Assembly (NCBI GenBank): GCA_900078775.1
Contig: LT549889.1
Location: 682,001 to 746,000, forward strand
DNA: 64,000 nt
Direction: 5' to 3'
Source of the DNA: Mycolicibacterium aurum
GTDB taxonomy: Bacteria; Actinomycetota; Actinomycetes; Mycobacteriales; Mycobacteriaceae
Shown: in pieces, positions 38,135 to 47,603 of the stretch
Layout of the letters: every line of letters starts with the position of its first letter
Position numbering within the stretch: position 1 is the first letter of the stretch
Made by a program: the position numbers and the translations under genes
Notes under the pieces: generated by a model
The model's database searches: none
Seen by the model: the letters and a program-made list of their open reading frames with translations, nothing else
Told to the model about the DNA's origin: nothing

Positions 38135-40393
38135 GTGTCGTTCAAGAGCCGCCTGCGCTTCTGGTTCTTCCCGCTCGTGGCGCTGCTGGTCGTCAACGCG
38201 ATATCGCCCTGGTCCCACGAGGTGGCGCGCTATGTCTCGTTGACCGTCGGGTTGGGCACGGCGCTGGGTGGCGGGCTGTGCGGCTTGATCGTCGCGCACC
38301 GGGTGACCGGCTGGGCGCGCCGCTGGCGGCTGCTGCTGTCGACCGGGTTGCTGTTTCTGTTCGTCGGCGAGGCGCTGTGGTGGGCGCAGGGTTTCGGCGA
38401 GCCGGTGCCGGCGGTCAGTCTGTTCGCCTATCTGATGTGTCCAGTGCTTGCGCTGGCCGCGATCGGTGCGCTGGTCAAGGCCGGCGGCGGGCTGACAGGG
38501 TCCGACGACACCGAGGTCCGGCCCACCCCGATCACGACCGTCATCGACGGGGTGGTGGCCTGCCTGGCCTTCCTGATCCTGGTGGCGATGGGTGGTTTCG
38601 GCGTCGGGTCGAGTGTGTCGCTGCCGCGTTCGGACAACGTCACCTTCGAGTTCCTTTTCGCGCTGGCTGAGCTGTGCGTCGTGGTGCTCGCGGTGGTGGT
38701 GGCCATGACGTTTCAGGCGGACCGGCCGTGCCGGGCGAACCTGCTGATGCTGTGCACCGGCTTACTGGTCGCCATCACCTCCGACCGGGTCATCGCCTAC
38801 TTCGATTCCATGGGCGCCGAGGGCGCCGGGCGGTGGGGCGGAATCGGTTTCACCGTGGGGCTGATGCTGATCGGCGTCTCGATGCTGGAGCAGACGCACG
38901 AGCAAGGACCCCGGCAGCGCACCGGCGGGGTGGACTGGGCGCAGCTGGTCCTGCCCTATGTCTCCTTCCTCGGTGTGGCGGTGCTGTTCGCCTATCACTT
39001 CGGCCACGGCTCGACCCTGGACTCGGCCATCCTCTGGGTGACGGTGCTGATGGTGCTGATGGTGGCGGTCCGGCAGGCGGTTGCCATCCGGTCCCAATAT
39101 CAGCTGACCGAGCGTCTGCTGGCCACCCAGCGTCGGCTGGCGCATCAGGTGCACCACGACTCGTTGACCGGTCTGCCCAACCGGGTGCTGTTCGCGCGGC
39201 GGCTCGACGAGGCGATGCAGACCGGGCAGTTCGTGCTGATCTTCGTCGACCTCGACGACTTCAAAGAGGTCAACGATCGGTACGGGCACGCCGCCGGGGA
39301 CGCGCTGCTGCGCGCGGTCGGGGAGCGGCTGGGCCGCTGTGTCGGGGAGGCCGACACGTTGGCCCGGATCGGCGGGGACGAGTTCGCGATCCTGATGGAC
39401 GGCACGGTCGACGAACCCGAGGCCGTCGCCGAGCGGTTGCGGGTCGCGCTGCGGGAACCGTTCGCGGTCAACGGATCCTCGGTGCGGGTGCGCGCCAGCA
39501 TGGGGCTGGTACGGCCAGGCGAGGACGGGATGCTGCAGTCGTCGGACGATCTGCTGCGTCAGGCCGACGTGTCGATGTACGCCGGCAAGCGGCTCGGCAA
39601 GGACACCGCCGTGGTGTACCGGCCGTCCTCGGGGGTGAACGTCGACTTCCCGACCGCGTTGCGCCGTGCGCACGGTGCGGCCCCGCCGGGGTTCCAGCTG
39701 GTGTACCAGCGCATCGTGCGGCTACCGAATCAGGAGCCGGTGGCAGTCGAGGCGTTGGCGCGATGGACCACGGCCGACGGGATCGCCATCTCACCGGAGA
39801 CGTTCGTCGCGGTCGCCGAGGCCGCCGGGATGGGCGCCGACCTCGACGCGCTGGTGCTCGACCTGGCCTGCCGGGAGGTGTCGGGGGCCGGGCTGGACCT
39901 CGACATCCACGTCAACATCGGGGCCGCCCGGTTGGGCAATCCCACCTTCGAGCGGCGGGTGATGCGGACCCTGGAGCGCTACCGCATCGAGCCGCACCGG
40001 CTGGTGCTGGAGATCACCGAGACCGTGCCGATCGTCGATCTCGACGACGCTGCCGACCAGATCGCGCGGCTGGGCGCGCTGGGTATCAAGGTCGCGCTGG
40101 ACGACTTCGGCGCCGGCTACAACTCGCTGACCTACCTGCACGTGCTGCCGGTGCAGATCGTCAAGCTGGATCGCAGCCTGGTCGCCGGGGCGGTGCGGGA
40201 CCGCGATGTGGCGCTGTACCGGTCGGTGATCCGGCTGTGCGACGCGCTCGGACTGGCGGTGGTGGCCGAGGGGATCGAGGAGGCCTCCCAGGCCGAGACC
40301 GTTTACGACGCCGGCTGCGAGCTGGCCCAGGGGCACCTGTTCGCCAAACCGGTGCCGATCAACGCCCTGATGGACAGCGTCGCGAGCCGCTAG
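38135..40393 (+). CDS. Membrane GGDEF-EAL cyclic-di-GMP turnover protein
   Basis: A 752-residue protein with about ten N-terminal transmembrane helices (residues 10-330), a GGDEF domain with intact RIGGDEFAIL (about 410), and an EAL domain with VEALARW (about 536), ITETV and DDFGAGYNS. Both active sites look complete, so it may make and degrade c-di-GMP. The N-terminal membrane region is a probable sensor. It starts at GTG 38135 with GGGAGG just upstream. It is followed by the tmRNA gene with no obvious functional link. Confidence 0.92.
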   Translation: MSFKSRLRFWFFPLVALLVVNAISPWSHEVARYVSLTVGLGTALGGGLCGLIVAHRVTGWARRWRLLLSTGLLFLFVGEALWWAQGFGEPVPAVSLFAYLMCPVLALAAIGALVKAGGGLTGSDDTEVRPTPITTVIDGVVACLAFLILVAMGGFGVGSSVSLPRSDNVTFEFLFALAELCVVVLAVVVAMTFQADRPCRANLLMLCTGLLVAITSDRVIAYFDSMGAEGAGRWGGIGFTVGLMLIGVSMLEQTHEQGPRQRTGGVDWAQLVLPYVSFLGVAVLFAYHFGHGSTLDSAILWVTVLMVLMVAVRQAVAIRSQYQLTERLLATQRRLAHQVHHDSLTGLPNRVLFARRLDEAMQTGQFVLIFVDLDDFKEVNDRYGHAAGDALLRAVGERLGRCVGEADTLARIGGDEFAILMDGTVDEPEAVAERLRVALREPFAVNGSSVRVRASMGLVRPGEDGMLQSSDDLLRQADVSMYAGKRLGKDTAVVYRPSSGVNVDFPTALRRAHGAAPPGFQLVYQRIVRLPNQEPVAVEALARWTTADGIAISPETFVAVAEAAGMGADLDALVLDLACREVSGAGLDLDIHVNIGAARLGNPTFERRVMRTLERYRIEPHRLVLEITETVPIVDLDDAADQIARLGALGIKVALDDFGAGYNSLTYLHVLPVQIVKLDRSLVAGAVRDRDVALYRSVIRLCDALGLAVVAEGIEEASQAETVYDAGCELAQGHLFAKPVPINALMDSVASR

Positions 40394-40406
40394 CGCCGTT
40401 ATTCGG

Positions 40407-40434
40407 TTGCCGGTGTCGGGGCACCCGGTAGACT
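40407..40434 (+). promoter_or_regulatory. Promoter of the tmRNA gene
   Basis: TTGCCG (40407-40412), a 16-base spacer and TAGACT (40429-40434) make a good sigma-A promoter ending 32 bases before the mature tmRNA 5' end. The precursor would start near 40441 and be trimmed, presumably by RNase P. Confidence 0.65.
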
Positions 40435-40466
40435 GGTCTTCTCGCTGAAAGTCGGCGGGGGTGCGA

Positions 40467-40835
40467 GGGGCTGAACGGTTTCGACTTCGCGCATCGAATC
40501 AAGGGAAGCGTGCCGGTGCAGGCAAGAGACCACCGTAAGCGTCGTTGCAACCAATTAAGCGCCGATTCCAATCAGCGCGACTACGCTCTCGCTGCCTAAG
40601 CGACTGCGTGTCTGTCAGACCGGGAGCGCCCTCGGCCCGGACCCTGGCATCAGCTAGAGGGACCCACCCACGGGTTCGGTCGCGGGACCCGTGGGGACAT
40701 CAAACAGCGACTGGGATCGTCATCTCGGCTTGTTCGCGTGACCGGGAGATCCGAGTAGAGGCATAGCGAACTGCGCACGGAGAAGTCTTGAGGGAATGCC
40801 GTAGGACCCGGGTTCAATTCCCGGCAGCTCCACCA
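40467..40835 (+). ncRNA. ssrA: Transfer-messenger RNA (tmRNA)
   Basis: A 369-base tmRNA. The 5' end GGGGCUGA pairs with the 3' acceptor CAGCUCC followed by ACCA, and the T-arm GGGTTCAATTCCC is at about 40809-40821. The tag frame resumes at GCC 40561 and encodes ADSNQRDYALAA with TAA at 40597-40599, a mycobacterial-type tag ending in ALAA. With SmpB it rescues stalled ribosomes and marks the products for proteolysis. The CCA is encoded. Confidence 0.97.
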
Positions 40836-40839
40836 AGAG

Positions 40840-40876
40840 AAGGCCGCAGGTCAGACGACCTGCGGCCTTTCCTTTT
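40840..40876 (+). terminator. Rho-independent terminator of ssrA
   Basis: AAGGCCGCAGGTC, loop AGAC, GACCTGCGGCCTT forms a perfect 13-bp stem followed by TCCTTTT, 5 bases after the tmRNA end. It also faces the convergent Thr-rich protein gene. Confidence 0.93.
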
Positions 40877-40906
40877 GGCTCGACTCTCGCGATTCGACCC
40901 CGCAGG

Positions 40907-41440
40907 TCAGCCTTCCTCGGCCGGCGGCTCGGGGGTGACGGTCTCGGTTTCGGTCTGCGTCTCGGTGACCGTGCTGATGCTGGTGCTGGTGCTGACCTCG
41001 GTGGTGGTCTCGGGCGTCGTCGTGGTCGTGGTGGTCGACGGCGTCGTGGTGGTGGTCGTCGGTGCCACGGTGGTCGTGGTGGTGGTCTCCGGGGGCGCGG
41101 TCACCGTCTGCGTCGGGACCGGGGCCGGCGCGACCGCGCTGGTGGTCGGTGCCTCCGAGGAGGATGTCGTGGTCGTCGTCGTACCGGTCGACGGGGACGA
41201 GTCGTCGCTGAGCGCGGCGATGATGCCGTAGATCGCGGCGGCCAGCACCAGCGCCGCGATCGCGCCGATCGCCACCAGCGCGGCCGGCTTGCGGTACCAG
41301 GGCTGCGGCGGTTCCGGGGGTTCGCCGCCGCCCGCGTAGGGGTCGCTCGTCGGGTAGGGCTGGGTGTAGTCGCTGTAGTTCGCCGCGTACTGGGTGGGGT
41401 CGTCGTCGGAGTAGTAGCCGCCAGGTCCGTTGTTCGCCAT
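40907..41440 (-). CDS. Membrane protein with long Thr-rich extracellular tail
   Basis: A 177-residue protein: a Tyr/Pro-rich cytoplasmic N-terminus (YSDDDPTQYAANYSDYTQPY), one helix (AALVAIGAIAALVLAAAIYG), then about 95 residues dominated by Thr, Ser and Pro (TTTTTTVAPTTTTTTPSTTT). The tail is low-complexity and probably O-mannosylated outside the cell. The ATG at 41440 sets a short N-terminus; a much longer open frame upstream is an antisense artefact of the high G+C. No function is recognised. Confidence 0.78.
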   Translation of the reverse strand: MANNGPGGYYSDDDPTQYAANYSDYTQPYPTSDPYAGGGEPPEPPQPWYRKPAALVAIGAIAALVLAAAIYGIIAALSDDSSPSTGTTTTTTSSSEAPTTSAVAPAPVPTQTVTAPPETTTTTTVAPTTTTTTPSTTTTTTTPETTTEVSTSTSISTVTETQTETETVTPEPPAEEG

Positions 41441-41493
41441 AGTGCTTCGACGGTACGACGTCGCGGCACCGAAGTGGGGTAACCCGGCGGGGC

Positions 41494-42450
41494 TCAGCTC
41501 TGCTCGCGTCGCGCCTTGGCGCGCCGCTTGCCCTCGTGCATGGCGGCCACCCGGGCGACCGGGATGGTGTGGCCGTGTGCGATCAGGTCGGCGGGCAGAC
41601 GCTGGGGTGCGGGCATGGTCTCGGCCCACGGGTCGCTGTCCCCGAGGCGGTCCAGCGCGGTGTGCACGGTGAAGTCCGACGGGCGCACCGCCGTCAGCTC
41701 CGACCAGGCCAGCGGGAACGACACGGGCGTGCCGGGTCGTAAGCGGGGGCTGTACACGGAAGCGACCGTCGCCCCACCGGAGCGGGTGGCGTCGACGAAC
41801 ACCTTGCCGTCGCGGTCCTCGACGATGAAAGCCGTTGTCGCAATGGACGGATCGAGCGCTGCCGCCCGTGCTGCCAGCGCCCGGGTCGCCGCGGCCACAT
41901 CGTCGCCGGGGGCGCTGTCGTCGATCGGGACGAAGATGTGCAGCCCGCGTGAGCCGCTGGTCTTCACCGCGCCGGCCAGCCCGCAGTCGGCCAGCGCCTG
42001 CTGTACCAACTGCGCCACGGCCACCACCGCACCGAAGTCGTCGGCATCGGGCGGGTCGAGGTCCAGGATCAGATGGGTGGGGCGGTAGATGTCGTCGGCC
42101 AGGCCCAGGGCCGGGTGGTATTCGACGGCGCGCTGATTGGCCAGCCACAGCAGGGTGCGCCGGTCGTCGCACAGTGCATAGTGGATCTCTCGGTGCGAGG
42201 CCTCGGCCCAGATCGGCACCGTCTTCACCCAGTCCGGGGTGTACTTGGGCACGTTCTTCTGCATGAACGGCGCCCGCCCGCGCAGCACCCGCAGCACCGT
42301 CAGTGGGCGCCCGGACAGGCAGGGCAGGATCCGGTCGGCGACGGCGTCCAGGTAATCCACCAGGTCCCGCTTGGTGGCGCCGGCCTCCGGCGTGAGCGGC
42401 TGGTCCAGATTCGTCAGGTCGACTCCGGAGCGATGCTCGTCGGCGGGCAT
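41494..42450 (-). CDS. LigD-like primase-polymerase (AEP superfamily), stand-alone
   Basis: A 318-residue polymerase domain of the type found in bacterial NHEJ ligase D, without ligase or nuclease domains. The catalytic acidic pair is in HLILDLDPPDADDFG, the nucleotide-binding motif is KTSGSRGLHIFVPI, and the third acidic position is probably in LTAVRPSDFTVHT. It should extend or fill DNA ends with (ribo)nucleotides. Mycobacteria carry several such paralogues (PolD/Prim-Pol). The start at 42450 (MPADEHRSG) is divergent by 22 bases from a proteasome-like gene. Confidence 0.9.
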   Translation of the reverse strand: MPADEHRSGVDLTNLDQPLTPEAGATKRDLVDYLDAVADRILPCLSGRPLTVLRVLRGRAPFMQKNVPKYTPDWVKTVPIWAEASHREIHYALCDDRRTLLWLANQRAVEYHPALGLADDIYRPTHLILDLDPPDADDFGAVVAVAQLVQQALADCGLAGAVKTSGSRGLHIFVPIDDSAPGDDVAAATRALAARAAALDPSIATTAFIVEDRDGKVFVDATRSGGATVASVYSPRLRPGTPVSFPLAWSELTAVRPSDFTVHTALDRLGDSDPWAETMPAPQRLPADLIAHGHTIPVARVAAMHEGKRRAKARREQS

Positions 42451-42472
42451 GAGCCCACCATAGGATCGGGGC

Positions 42473-43171
42473 ATGACCGTTGTCCTCGCACTGCGGTGCG
42501 CCAATGGGATTGTGCTGGGCTCGGATTCCCAGATCACCGATCCCGGCCGCGGCCTGACCTTCCCGGCGCAGAAGCTGCACCCGCTGGGGCAGTCGGCGGC
42601 GTGGGGCGGCAGCGGATCCCGCGCGGTGCTCTACGACGTCGAGCAGGTCTTCACCGAGGAGGCCGACGCGATCGTGGAGGCCAAGGACATCGGGCACGCC
42701 ATCCAGGCCCGGGTCCGGCCGATCATGATGCACCACTACGAGAACTTCATCGCCGACGTGCCCGGGCAGGAGAACGCCGGCACCCCGGCCACCTACATCC
42801 TGGCCGCCGGGTATGCGGGGGAGCGGCCGTTCATCATCGACCTCGACCCCAACGCGCTGCTCGGCCACCACGAGGAGACCGGTTTCCAGGCGGTCGGCAG
42901 CGGCGCCCCGATGGCCCAGCAGGCGCACGCGCTGCTCACCCATTTCCAGATGCCCGAACGCGACGTCGAGTACGGCCTGGTGGCGGCGCTGCGGGTGCTC
43001 GACGCGCTGGACGCCTCGTCGTCGAGTGTCGGCGGGCCGATGGACCTGTGCCGGATCACCCCCGAGGACGGCGCCCAGCACCTGACGCCCAAACAGGTCG
43101 ACGCGGTCCGCAAGGACGTGGCGCGGTGGGTGAAGTTGGAGCGCAGCGCGCTCGACGGTCTGTTCGGTTGA
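42473..43171 (+). CDS. Proteasome-beta-like Ntn-hydrolase
   Basis: A 232-residue protein with the proteasome/HslV-type Ntn-hydrolase fold and no propeptide. After removal of Met1 the N-terminal Thr1 is followed by Asp17 (GSDSQIT) and Lys33 (PAQKLHP), exactly the spacing of the proteasome beta catalytic triad; GGSGSRAV matches the glycine turn near residue 47. It is not the canonical PrcB, which has a propeptide and a partner PrcA. It resembles the stand-alone bacterial proteasome homologues (Anbu-like). Substrates are unknown. Confidence 0.85.
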   Translation: MTVVLALRCANGIVLGSDSQITDPGRGLTFPAQKLHPLGQSAAWGGSGSRAVLYDVEQVFTEEADAIVEAKDIGHAIQARVRPIMMHHYENFIADVPGQENAGTPATYILAAGYAGERPFIIDLDPNALLGHHEETGFQAVGSGAPMAQQAHALLTHFQMPERDVEYGLVAALRVLDALDASSSSVGGPMDLCRITPEDGAQHLTPKQVDAVRKDVARWVKLERSALDGLFG

Positions 43172-43270
43172 GCTGTGAGGTTGCTGTCAATCACGCCGAC
43201 CCACTGCTGATCGTTAAACGGGCTACGTAAGTTACGGCGGATACCGACTCTGTAACCCGATAGGCCCGAT

Positions 43271-46108
43271 ATGACCGCCGGCACCGGCCGATCCCCGATC
43301 GGACAATTCATCCGGGCATTCGCCGTGCCCATCGTGCTCGGCTGGTTGGCGCTCACGGTCGCCACCAACGTGCTGGTGCCCTCACTGGAGAAGGTCGGCG
43401 AGGAACACACCGTCGGGATGAGCGCCCAGAACGCGCCCTCGATGATCGCGATGAAGCGCATCGGCGCCAACTTCGCCGAGTTCGACTCGGACTCCACCGC
43501 CATGGTGGTGCTGGAGGGTGAGCAGCCCCTCGGCGCGCCGGCCCACCACTACTACGACGGGCTGATCGACAAGTTCGAGGCCGACCCCGCCCACATCCAG
43601 TACGTCGCCGACTTCTGGGGTGACACGTTGACCGCGGCGGGCGCGCAGAGCGCCGACGGCAAGGCCGCCTACGTGCAGTTGTACCTGCACGGCAACCAGG
43701 GCGAGACGCTGGCCAACGAGTCGGTGCAAGCCGTCCGCGACATCGTGGCGTCCACACCGACGCCACCGGGCCTGCAGGTGTTCGTCACCGGCGGGGCGCC
43801 GCTGATCTCCGATCAGCACCATGCCGGGGACAAGAGCATCGCCCGCGTCACGCTGATCACCCTCGGTGTCATCCTGCTGATGTTGCTGATCGTGTACCGG
43901 TCGATCGGTACCACGATCCTGATCCTGCTGATGGTGTTCGTCGAACTCGGCGCCGCCCGCGGGGTGGTGGCATTCCTCGCCGACGCCGGGATCATCGGGC
44001 TCTCGACATTCGCGGTGAATCTGCTGACCCTGATGATCATCGCCGCCGGCACCGACTACGCCATCTTTGCGGTCGGCCGCTACCAGGAGGGCCGCGGCGC
44101 CGGGGAAGACCGGGAAACCGCGTATCACAGCATGTTCGGGGGCACCGCCCACGTGGTGCTCGGCTCCGGACTGACCATCGCCGGCGCCATGCTGTGTCTG
44201 TCGGTCACCCGGCTGCCGTACTTCCAGACCATGGGTGTGCCGTGCGCGATCGGCACCTTGGTCGCCGTGCTGGCGGCGCTGACGCTGGCCCCGGCAGTGA
44301 TCGTGATCGGCAGCCGGTTCGGCCGGTTCGAACCCAAACGGGCCATCCGGTCCCGGGGTTGGCGGCGCATCGGTGTGACCGTGGTGCGCTGGCCGGGCCC
44401 GGTGCTGGCGGCCACGCTGGTGCTGGCGGTCATCGGCCTGGTCACGCTGCCCGGCTACATGACCAACTACGACGCCCGCCGCTACCTACCTCAGGAGCTG
44501 TCCGCCAACGTCGGATATGCCGCCGCGGCACGGCATTTCAGCACCGCCCGGATGAATCCGGAACTGCTGATGGTGGAAAGCGATCGCGATCTGCGCAACC
44601 CGGCCGACTTCCTGGTCATCAACAAGATCACCAAGGGCATCCTCGCGGTGCCCGGGGTGGCGCGGGTGCAGACCATCACCCGGCCCAACGGGAAACCCAT
44701 CGAGCACACCACGATCCCGTTCATGCTCAGCCAGCAGGGCGCCACCCAGATGATGAACGAGAAGTACCGCCAAGACCAGTTCGCCGACATGCTCCGCCAG
44801 GCCGACGATATGCAGACCAACATCGAGACGTTGGAGGCGATGTCCGCGATCACCGAGCAGATGGCGGCCACCACCCACCAGATGGTGCTCAAGACCACCG
44901 ACATGACCGTCGACATCGTCGAACTGCGGGACCACATCGCCGATTTCGACGACTTCCTGCGGCCCATCCGAAACTACTTCTACTGGGAACCGCACTGCTA
45001 CGACATCCCGGTCTGCGCGACCATGCGGTCGATCTTCGACACCCTCGACGGCATCGACACCATGACCACCGATGTGCAGAAACTGCTACCCGACCTGCAG
45101 CACCTGGACACCCTGATGCCGCAGATGGTCGCGTTGATGCCGGAGAACATCCGCGTGATGCGCAACATGCGCGAGTCGATGCTGACGATGTACCAGACCC
45201 AGAAGGGTATGCAGGACCAGGGTTCGGCGATGCAGGAGAACTCGACGGCCATGGGGGAGGCCTTCGACGCGTCGCGCAACGACGACTCGTTCTACCTGCC
45301 GCCGGAGGCCTTCGAGAACGACGACTTCAAACGGGGCATGGAGAACTTCATCTCCCCGGATGGAAAGTCCGTGCGGTTCATCATCAGTCACGACGGGGAC
45401 CCGGCCACCCCGGAGGGCATCGCGCACGTCGACCCGATCAGGACGGCGGCCAAGGAGGCCATCAAGGGCACCCCGCTGGAGGGCTCGAAGATCTTACTGG
45501 CCGGCACCGCGGCCACCTACAAGGACATGCACGACGGCGCCCAGTGGGACCTGGTCATCGCCGGGATCGCGGCCGCCGCACTGATATTCGTCATCATGCT
45601 GCTGATCACCCGGGCGCTGGTGGCGGCCGCGGTGATCGTCGGCACGGTGCTGCTGTCCCTGGGCGCCTCGTTCGGCATGTCGGTGCTGCTGTGGCAACAC
45701 CTGCTCGGGCTGGAACTGCACTGGATGGTGCTGCCGATGTCGGTGATCCTGCTGCTGGCCGTCGGCTCGGACTACAACCTGCTGCTGGTGTCGCGGTTCA
45801 AGGAGGAACTGCCCGGTGGGCTCAAGACCGGCATCATCCGGGCGATGGCCGGCACCGGCTCGGTGGTCACCTCGGCCGGGCTGGTGTTCGCGTTCACCAT
45901 GGCCTCCTTCGCGTTCAGCGATCTGAAGGTGATGGCGCAGGTCGGTACCACCATCGCGCTGGGCCTGCTGTTCGACACCCTGGTGGTGCGCTCCTTCATG
46001 ACACCGGCCATCGCCGCGCTGCTGGGCAAGTGGTTCTGGTGGCCGCAGATCGTGCGCACCGAGGCGTCCCGGCGCCGGCTGGCGGCGCGGGGAATCACGG
46101 TCGGCTGA
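43271..46108 (+). CDS. MmpL-family RND lipid transporter
   Basis: A 945-residue RND permease that exports lipids or siderophores across the mycobacterial inner membrane. It has twelve predicted helices: one at the N-terminus, five after the first periplasmic domain, and the second half from about residue 760. The proton-relay Asp-Tyr pairs are intact in [17 protein letters not shown] (TM4) and [16 protein letters not shown] (TM10). The second loop contains a Met/Gln-rich coiled coil (about 500-640) typical of MmpLs. No mmpS lies next to it, and the substrate cannot be assigned. Confidence 0.94.
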   Translation: MTAGTGRSPIGQFIRAFAVPIVLGWLALTVATNVLVPSLEKVGEEHTVGMSAQNAPSMIAMKRIGANFAEFDSDSTAMVVLEGEQPLGAPAHHYYDGLIDKFEADPAHIQYVADFWGDTLTAAGAQSADGKAAYVQLYLHGNQGETLANESVQAVRDIVASTPTPPGLQVFVTGGAPLISDQHHAGDKSIARVTLITLGVILLMLLIVYRSIGTTILILLMVFVELGAARGVVAFLADAGIIGLSTFAVNLLTLMIIAAGTDYAIFAVGRYQEGRGAGEDRETAYHSMFGGTAHVVLGSGLTIAGAMLCLSVTRLPYFQTMGVPCAIGTLVAVLAALTLAPAVIVIGSRFGRFEPKRAIRSRGWRRIGVTVVRWPGPVLAATLVLAVIGLVTLPGYMTNYDARRYLPQELSANVGYAAAARHFSTARMNPELLMVESDRDLRNPADFLVINKITKGILAVPGVARVQTITRPNGKPIEHTTIPFMLSQQGATQMMNEKYRQDQFADMLRQADDMQTNIETLEAMSAITEQMAATTHQMVLKTTDMTVDIVELRDHIADFDDFLRPIRNYFYWEPHCYDIPVCATMRSIFDTLDGIDTMTTDVQKLLPDLQHLDTLMPQMVALMPENIRVMRNMRESMLTMYQTQKGMQDQGSAMQENSTAMGEAFDASRNDDSFYLPPEAFENDDFKRGMENFISPDGKSVRFIISHDGDPATPEGIAHVDPIRTAAKEAIKGTPLEGSKILLAGTAATYKDMHDGAQWDLVIAGIAAAALIFVIMLLITRALVAAAVIVGTVLLSLGASFGMSVLLWQHLLGLELHWMVLPMSVILLLAVGSDYNLLLVSRFKEELPGGLKTGIIRAMAGTGSVVTSAGLVFAFTMASFAFSDLKVMAQVGTTIALGLLFDTLVVRSFMTPAIAALLGKWFWWPQIVRTEASRRRLAARGITVG

Positions 46109-46117
46109 GCTGTGCGG

Positions 46118-46576
46118 TCAGTGCGCGGCCGCGGTGCGGACGTGCTTGGCCACCGTCGCGTCCATGGTCTCGCGCAGCGCCGGGATCTGCACCAGCAGCC
46201 GGTCCAGGTCGTCGCGGGCGATGTGCAGCACCTCGGCGCTGCCGGTGGTGGTCACCGTCGCGTTGCGCAGCGTCCCGCGGCGCAGCGCCGATTCGCCGAT
46301 CACCTCTCCCGGGCCCACCACGGCCACCTGTTCCCGGCCGACGTACACCGCGGCCTGCCCGCTGAGCAGGACGTAGCAGGAGTCCGAGGGGGTCTGTTCC
46401 AGGATCAGCGGCCACGGCCCGGCGGTGGAGGTGCGGTGCGCGGCGCGGACCATCAACTGCACTTCGGCGTCGGAGAACTTCGCGAAGCCGGGGAAATCGC
46501 GGAGTCGGGCGGCGTCGAACTCGATCTCCTGTTGCCGCGCCAGACCCGCGTCCCGGGCTTGCTTGTGCCTTGTCAT
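46118..46576 (-). CDS. Cyclic-nucleotide-binding-domain protein
   Basis: A 152-residue protein consisting essentially of one CRP-type cNMP-binding fold: LILEQTPSDSCYVLLSGQAA, VYVGREQVAVVGPGEVIGES and ALRRGTLRNATVTTTG. The phosphate-binding cassette (GEVIGESALRRGTLRNATV) keeps the Glu and Arg, so cAMP binding is plausible. There is no DNA-binding helix-turn-helix. It is divergent from the diiron-type protein and convergent with mmpL. The partner that reads its state is unknown. Confidence 0.85.
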   Translation of the reverse strand: MTRHKQARDAGLARQQEIEFDAARLRDFPGFAKFSDAEVQLMVRAAHRTSTAGPWPLILEQTPSDSCYVLLSGQAAVYVGREQVAVVGPGEVIGESALRRGTLRNATVTTTGSAEVLHIARDDLDRLLVQIPALRETMDATVAKHVRTAAAH

Positions 46577-46700
46577 GTCGGAACCCTTCCTCTGTATGTA
46601 TCGAGGGTCTCCGACAGCCCAGGGGGGCGACAGAGTAGTGCGCTACCTGTTCTTCGCTTCGTGAGGTTTGGGCAGCACCATTGCCGGGCATAGAGGGCGG

Positions 46701-47603
46701 ATGGCCGAGTCCCGGGCCGGTGCGCCCGCCGCGGATGCGTTCGCCCCGGAGGAAATCGCCCTGCGCCCACGCAACGTCCAATTCGACTGGTCAGATGCCC
46801 CGCTGCAGTGGATCCCGGGTGACCCGTACGCCTCGCATGGAGTCACCGCGCTGAATCTGTTCCTGCCGGTCGCCGAACGCTGGTTCAGCAAATTGCTGTC
46901 GGATTCTTTGGAATTCGTGCGTGATGAGCATCTGCGCGAGGAGATCGTCGGCTTCATCGGCCAGGAAGCGGTGCACGCCCGTATCCATGACCATGTGCTG
47001 GCGACGTACCTGCGCGGGCACGGCAACGACCCGGATCCGTTCACGACCCAGTTGGAGTGGGTGGTAGGCCAGTACGACCAGCGGGTGGCGCAGGCCAGCG
47101 GGGACCAGCGGCGCAAGGTCATCGCCTCGGGGACGCACGCGTTGAGCGCGGCCGAACACTACACCGGGGTGCTCGGGCACTGGGCACTCAACAACCGCTG
47201 GGATGAACTCGGTGCCGACCCGACGCTGACCGACCTGTACCGCTGGCACGGCGCGGAGGAGGTCGAGCACCGGCACGTCTCGTTCAATGTCGCGAAGTAC
47301 TTCGGGATGGACTATTTCGCGCAGGCCGCGGCCGGGGTGATGGTCACCGTGGTGTTCTTCGCGTTGATGCTGCGCGGCACCAAGTATCTGGTGAACCAGG
47401 ACCCCGACTTGCCGAGGACGGGCTATCCGCGGCTGCTGTGGAAGCTGCGCCATTCCGGGAAGACCGGTTCGCTGCCGTCGATGAAGTTCTATGTCCGGTC
47501 CGGGCTGGCGCTGTTGCGGCGCGACTACAACCCGCGTGATGAGGGCAGCACCGCGCAGGCGGTCGCCTACCTGGCCGGTTCGCCGGCGGCGCGCCGTGGG
47601 TGA
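46701..47603 (+). CDS. PF10118-type 'metal-dependent hydrolase' with diiron-like motifs
   Basis: A 300-residue, mostly helical protein of the family labelled predicted metal-dependent hydrolase. Two motifs resemble ferritin-like diiron ligands: EEIVGFIGQEAVHARIHD (ExxH) and WHGAEEVEHRHVSFNV (ExxEH). Hydrophobic stretches at about 215-235 suggest membrane contact. The next gene, overlapping by 8 bases, is a ferredoxin-type reductase, which fits an oxygenase or desaturase better than a hydrolase. That functional reading is inference. Confidence 0.75.
   Translation: MAESRAGAPAADAFAPEEIALRPRNVQFDWSDAPLQWIPGDPYASHGVTALNLFLPVAERWFSKLLSDSLEFVRDEHLREEIVGFIGQEAVHARIHDHVLATYLRGHGNDPDPFTTQLEWVVGQYDQRVAQASGDQRRKVIASGTHALSAAEHYTGVLGHWALNNRWDELGADPTLTDLYRWHGAEEVEHRHVSFNVAKYFGMDYFAQAAAGVMVTVVFFALMLRGTKYLVNQDPDLPRTGYPRLLWKLRHSGKTGSLPSMKFYVRSGLALLRRDYNPRDEGSTAQAVAYLAGSPAARRG

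Noticed and set aside
40907..43081. Very long minus-strand frame (about 724 codons) covering the Thr-rich protein and beyond
   Set aside because: Only the last 177 codons look like a protein; upstream it runs antisense or out of frame through the polymerase and Ntn-hydrolase genes.
42473..43171. Canonical proteasome beta subunit PrcB
   Set aside because: There is no propeptide, no adjacent prcA or pup, and the sequence after the triad differs from PrcB.
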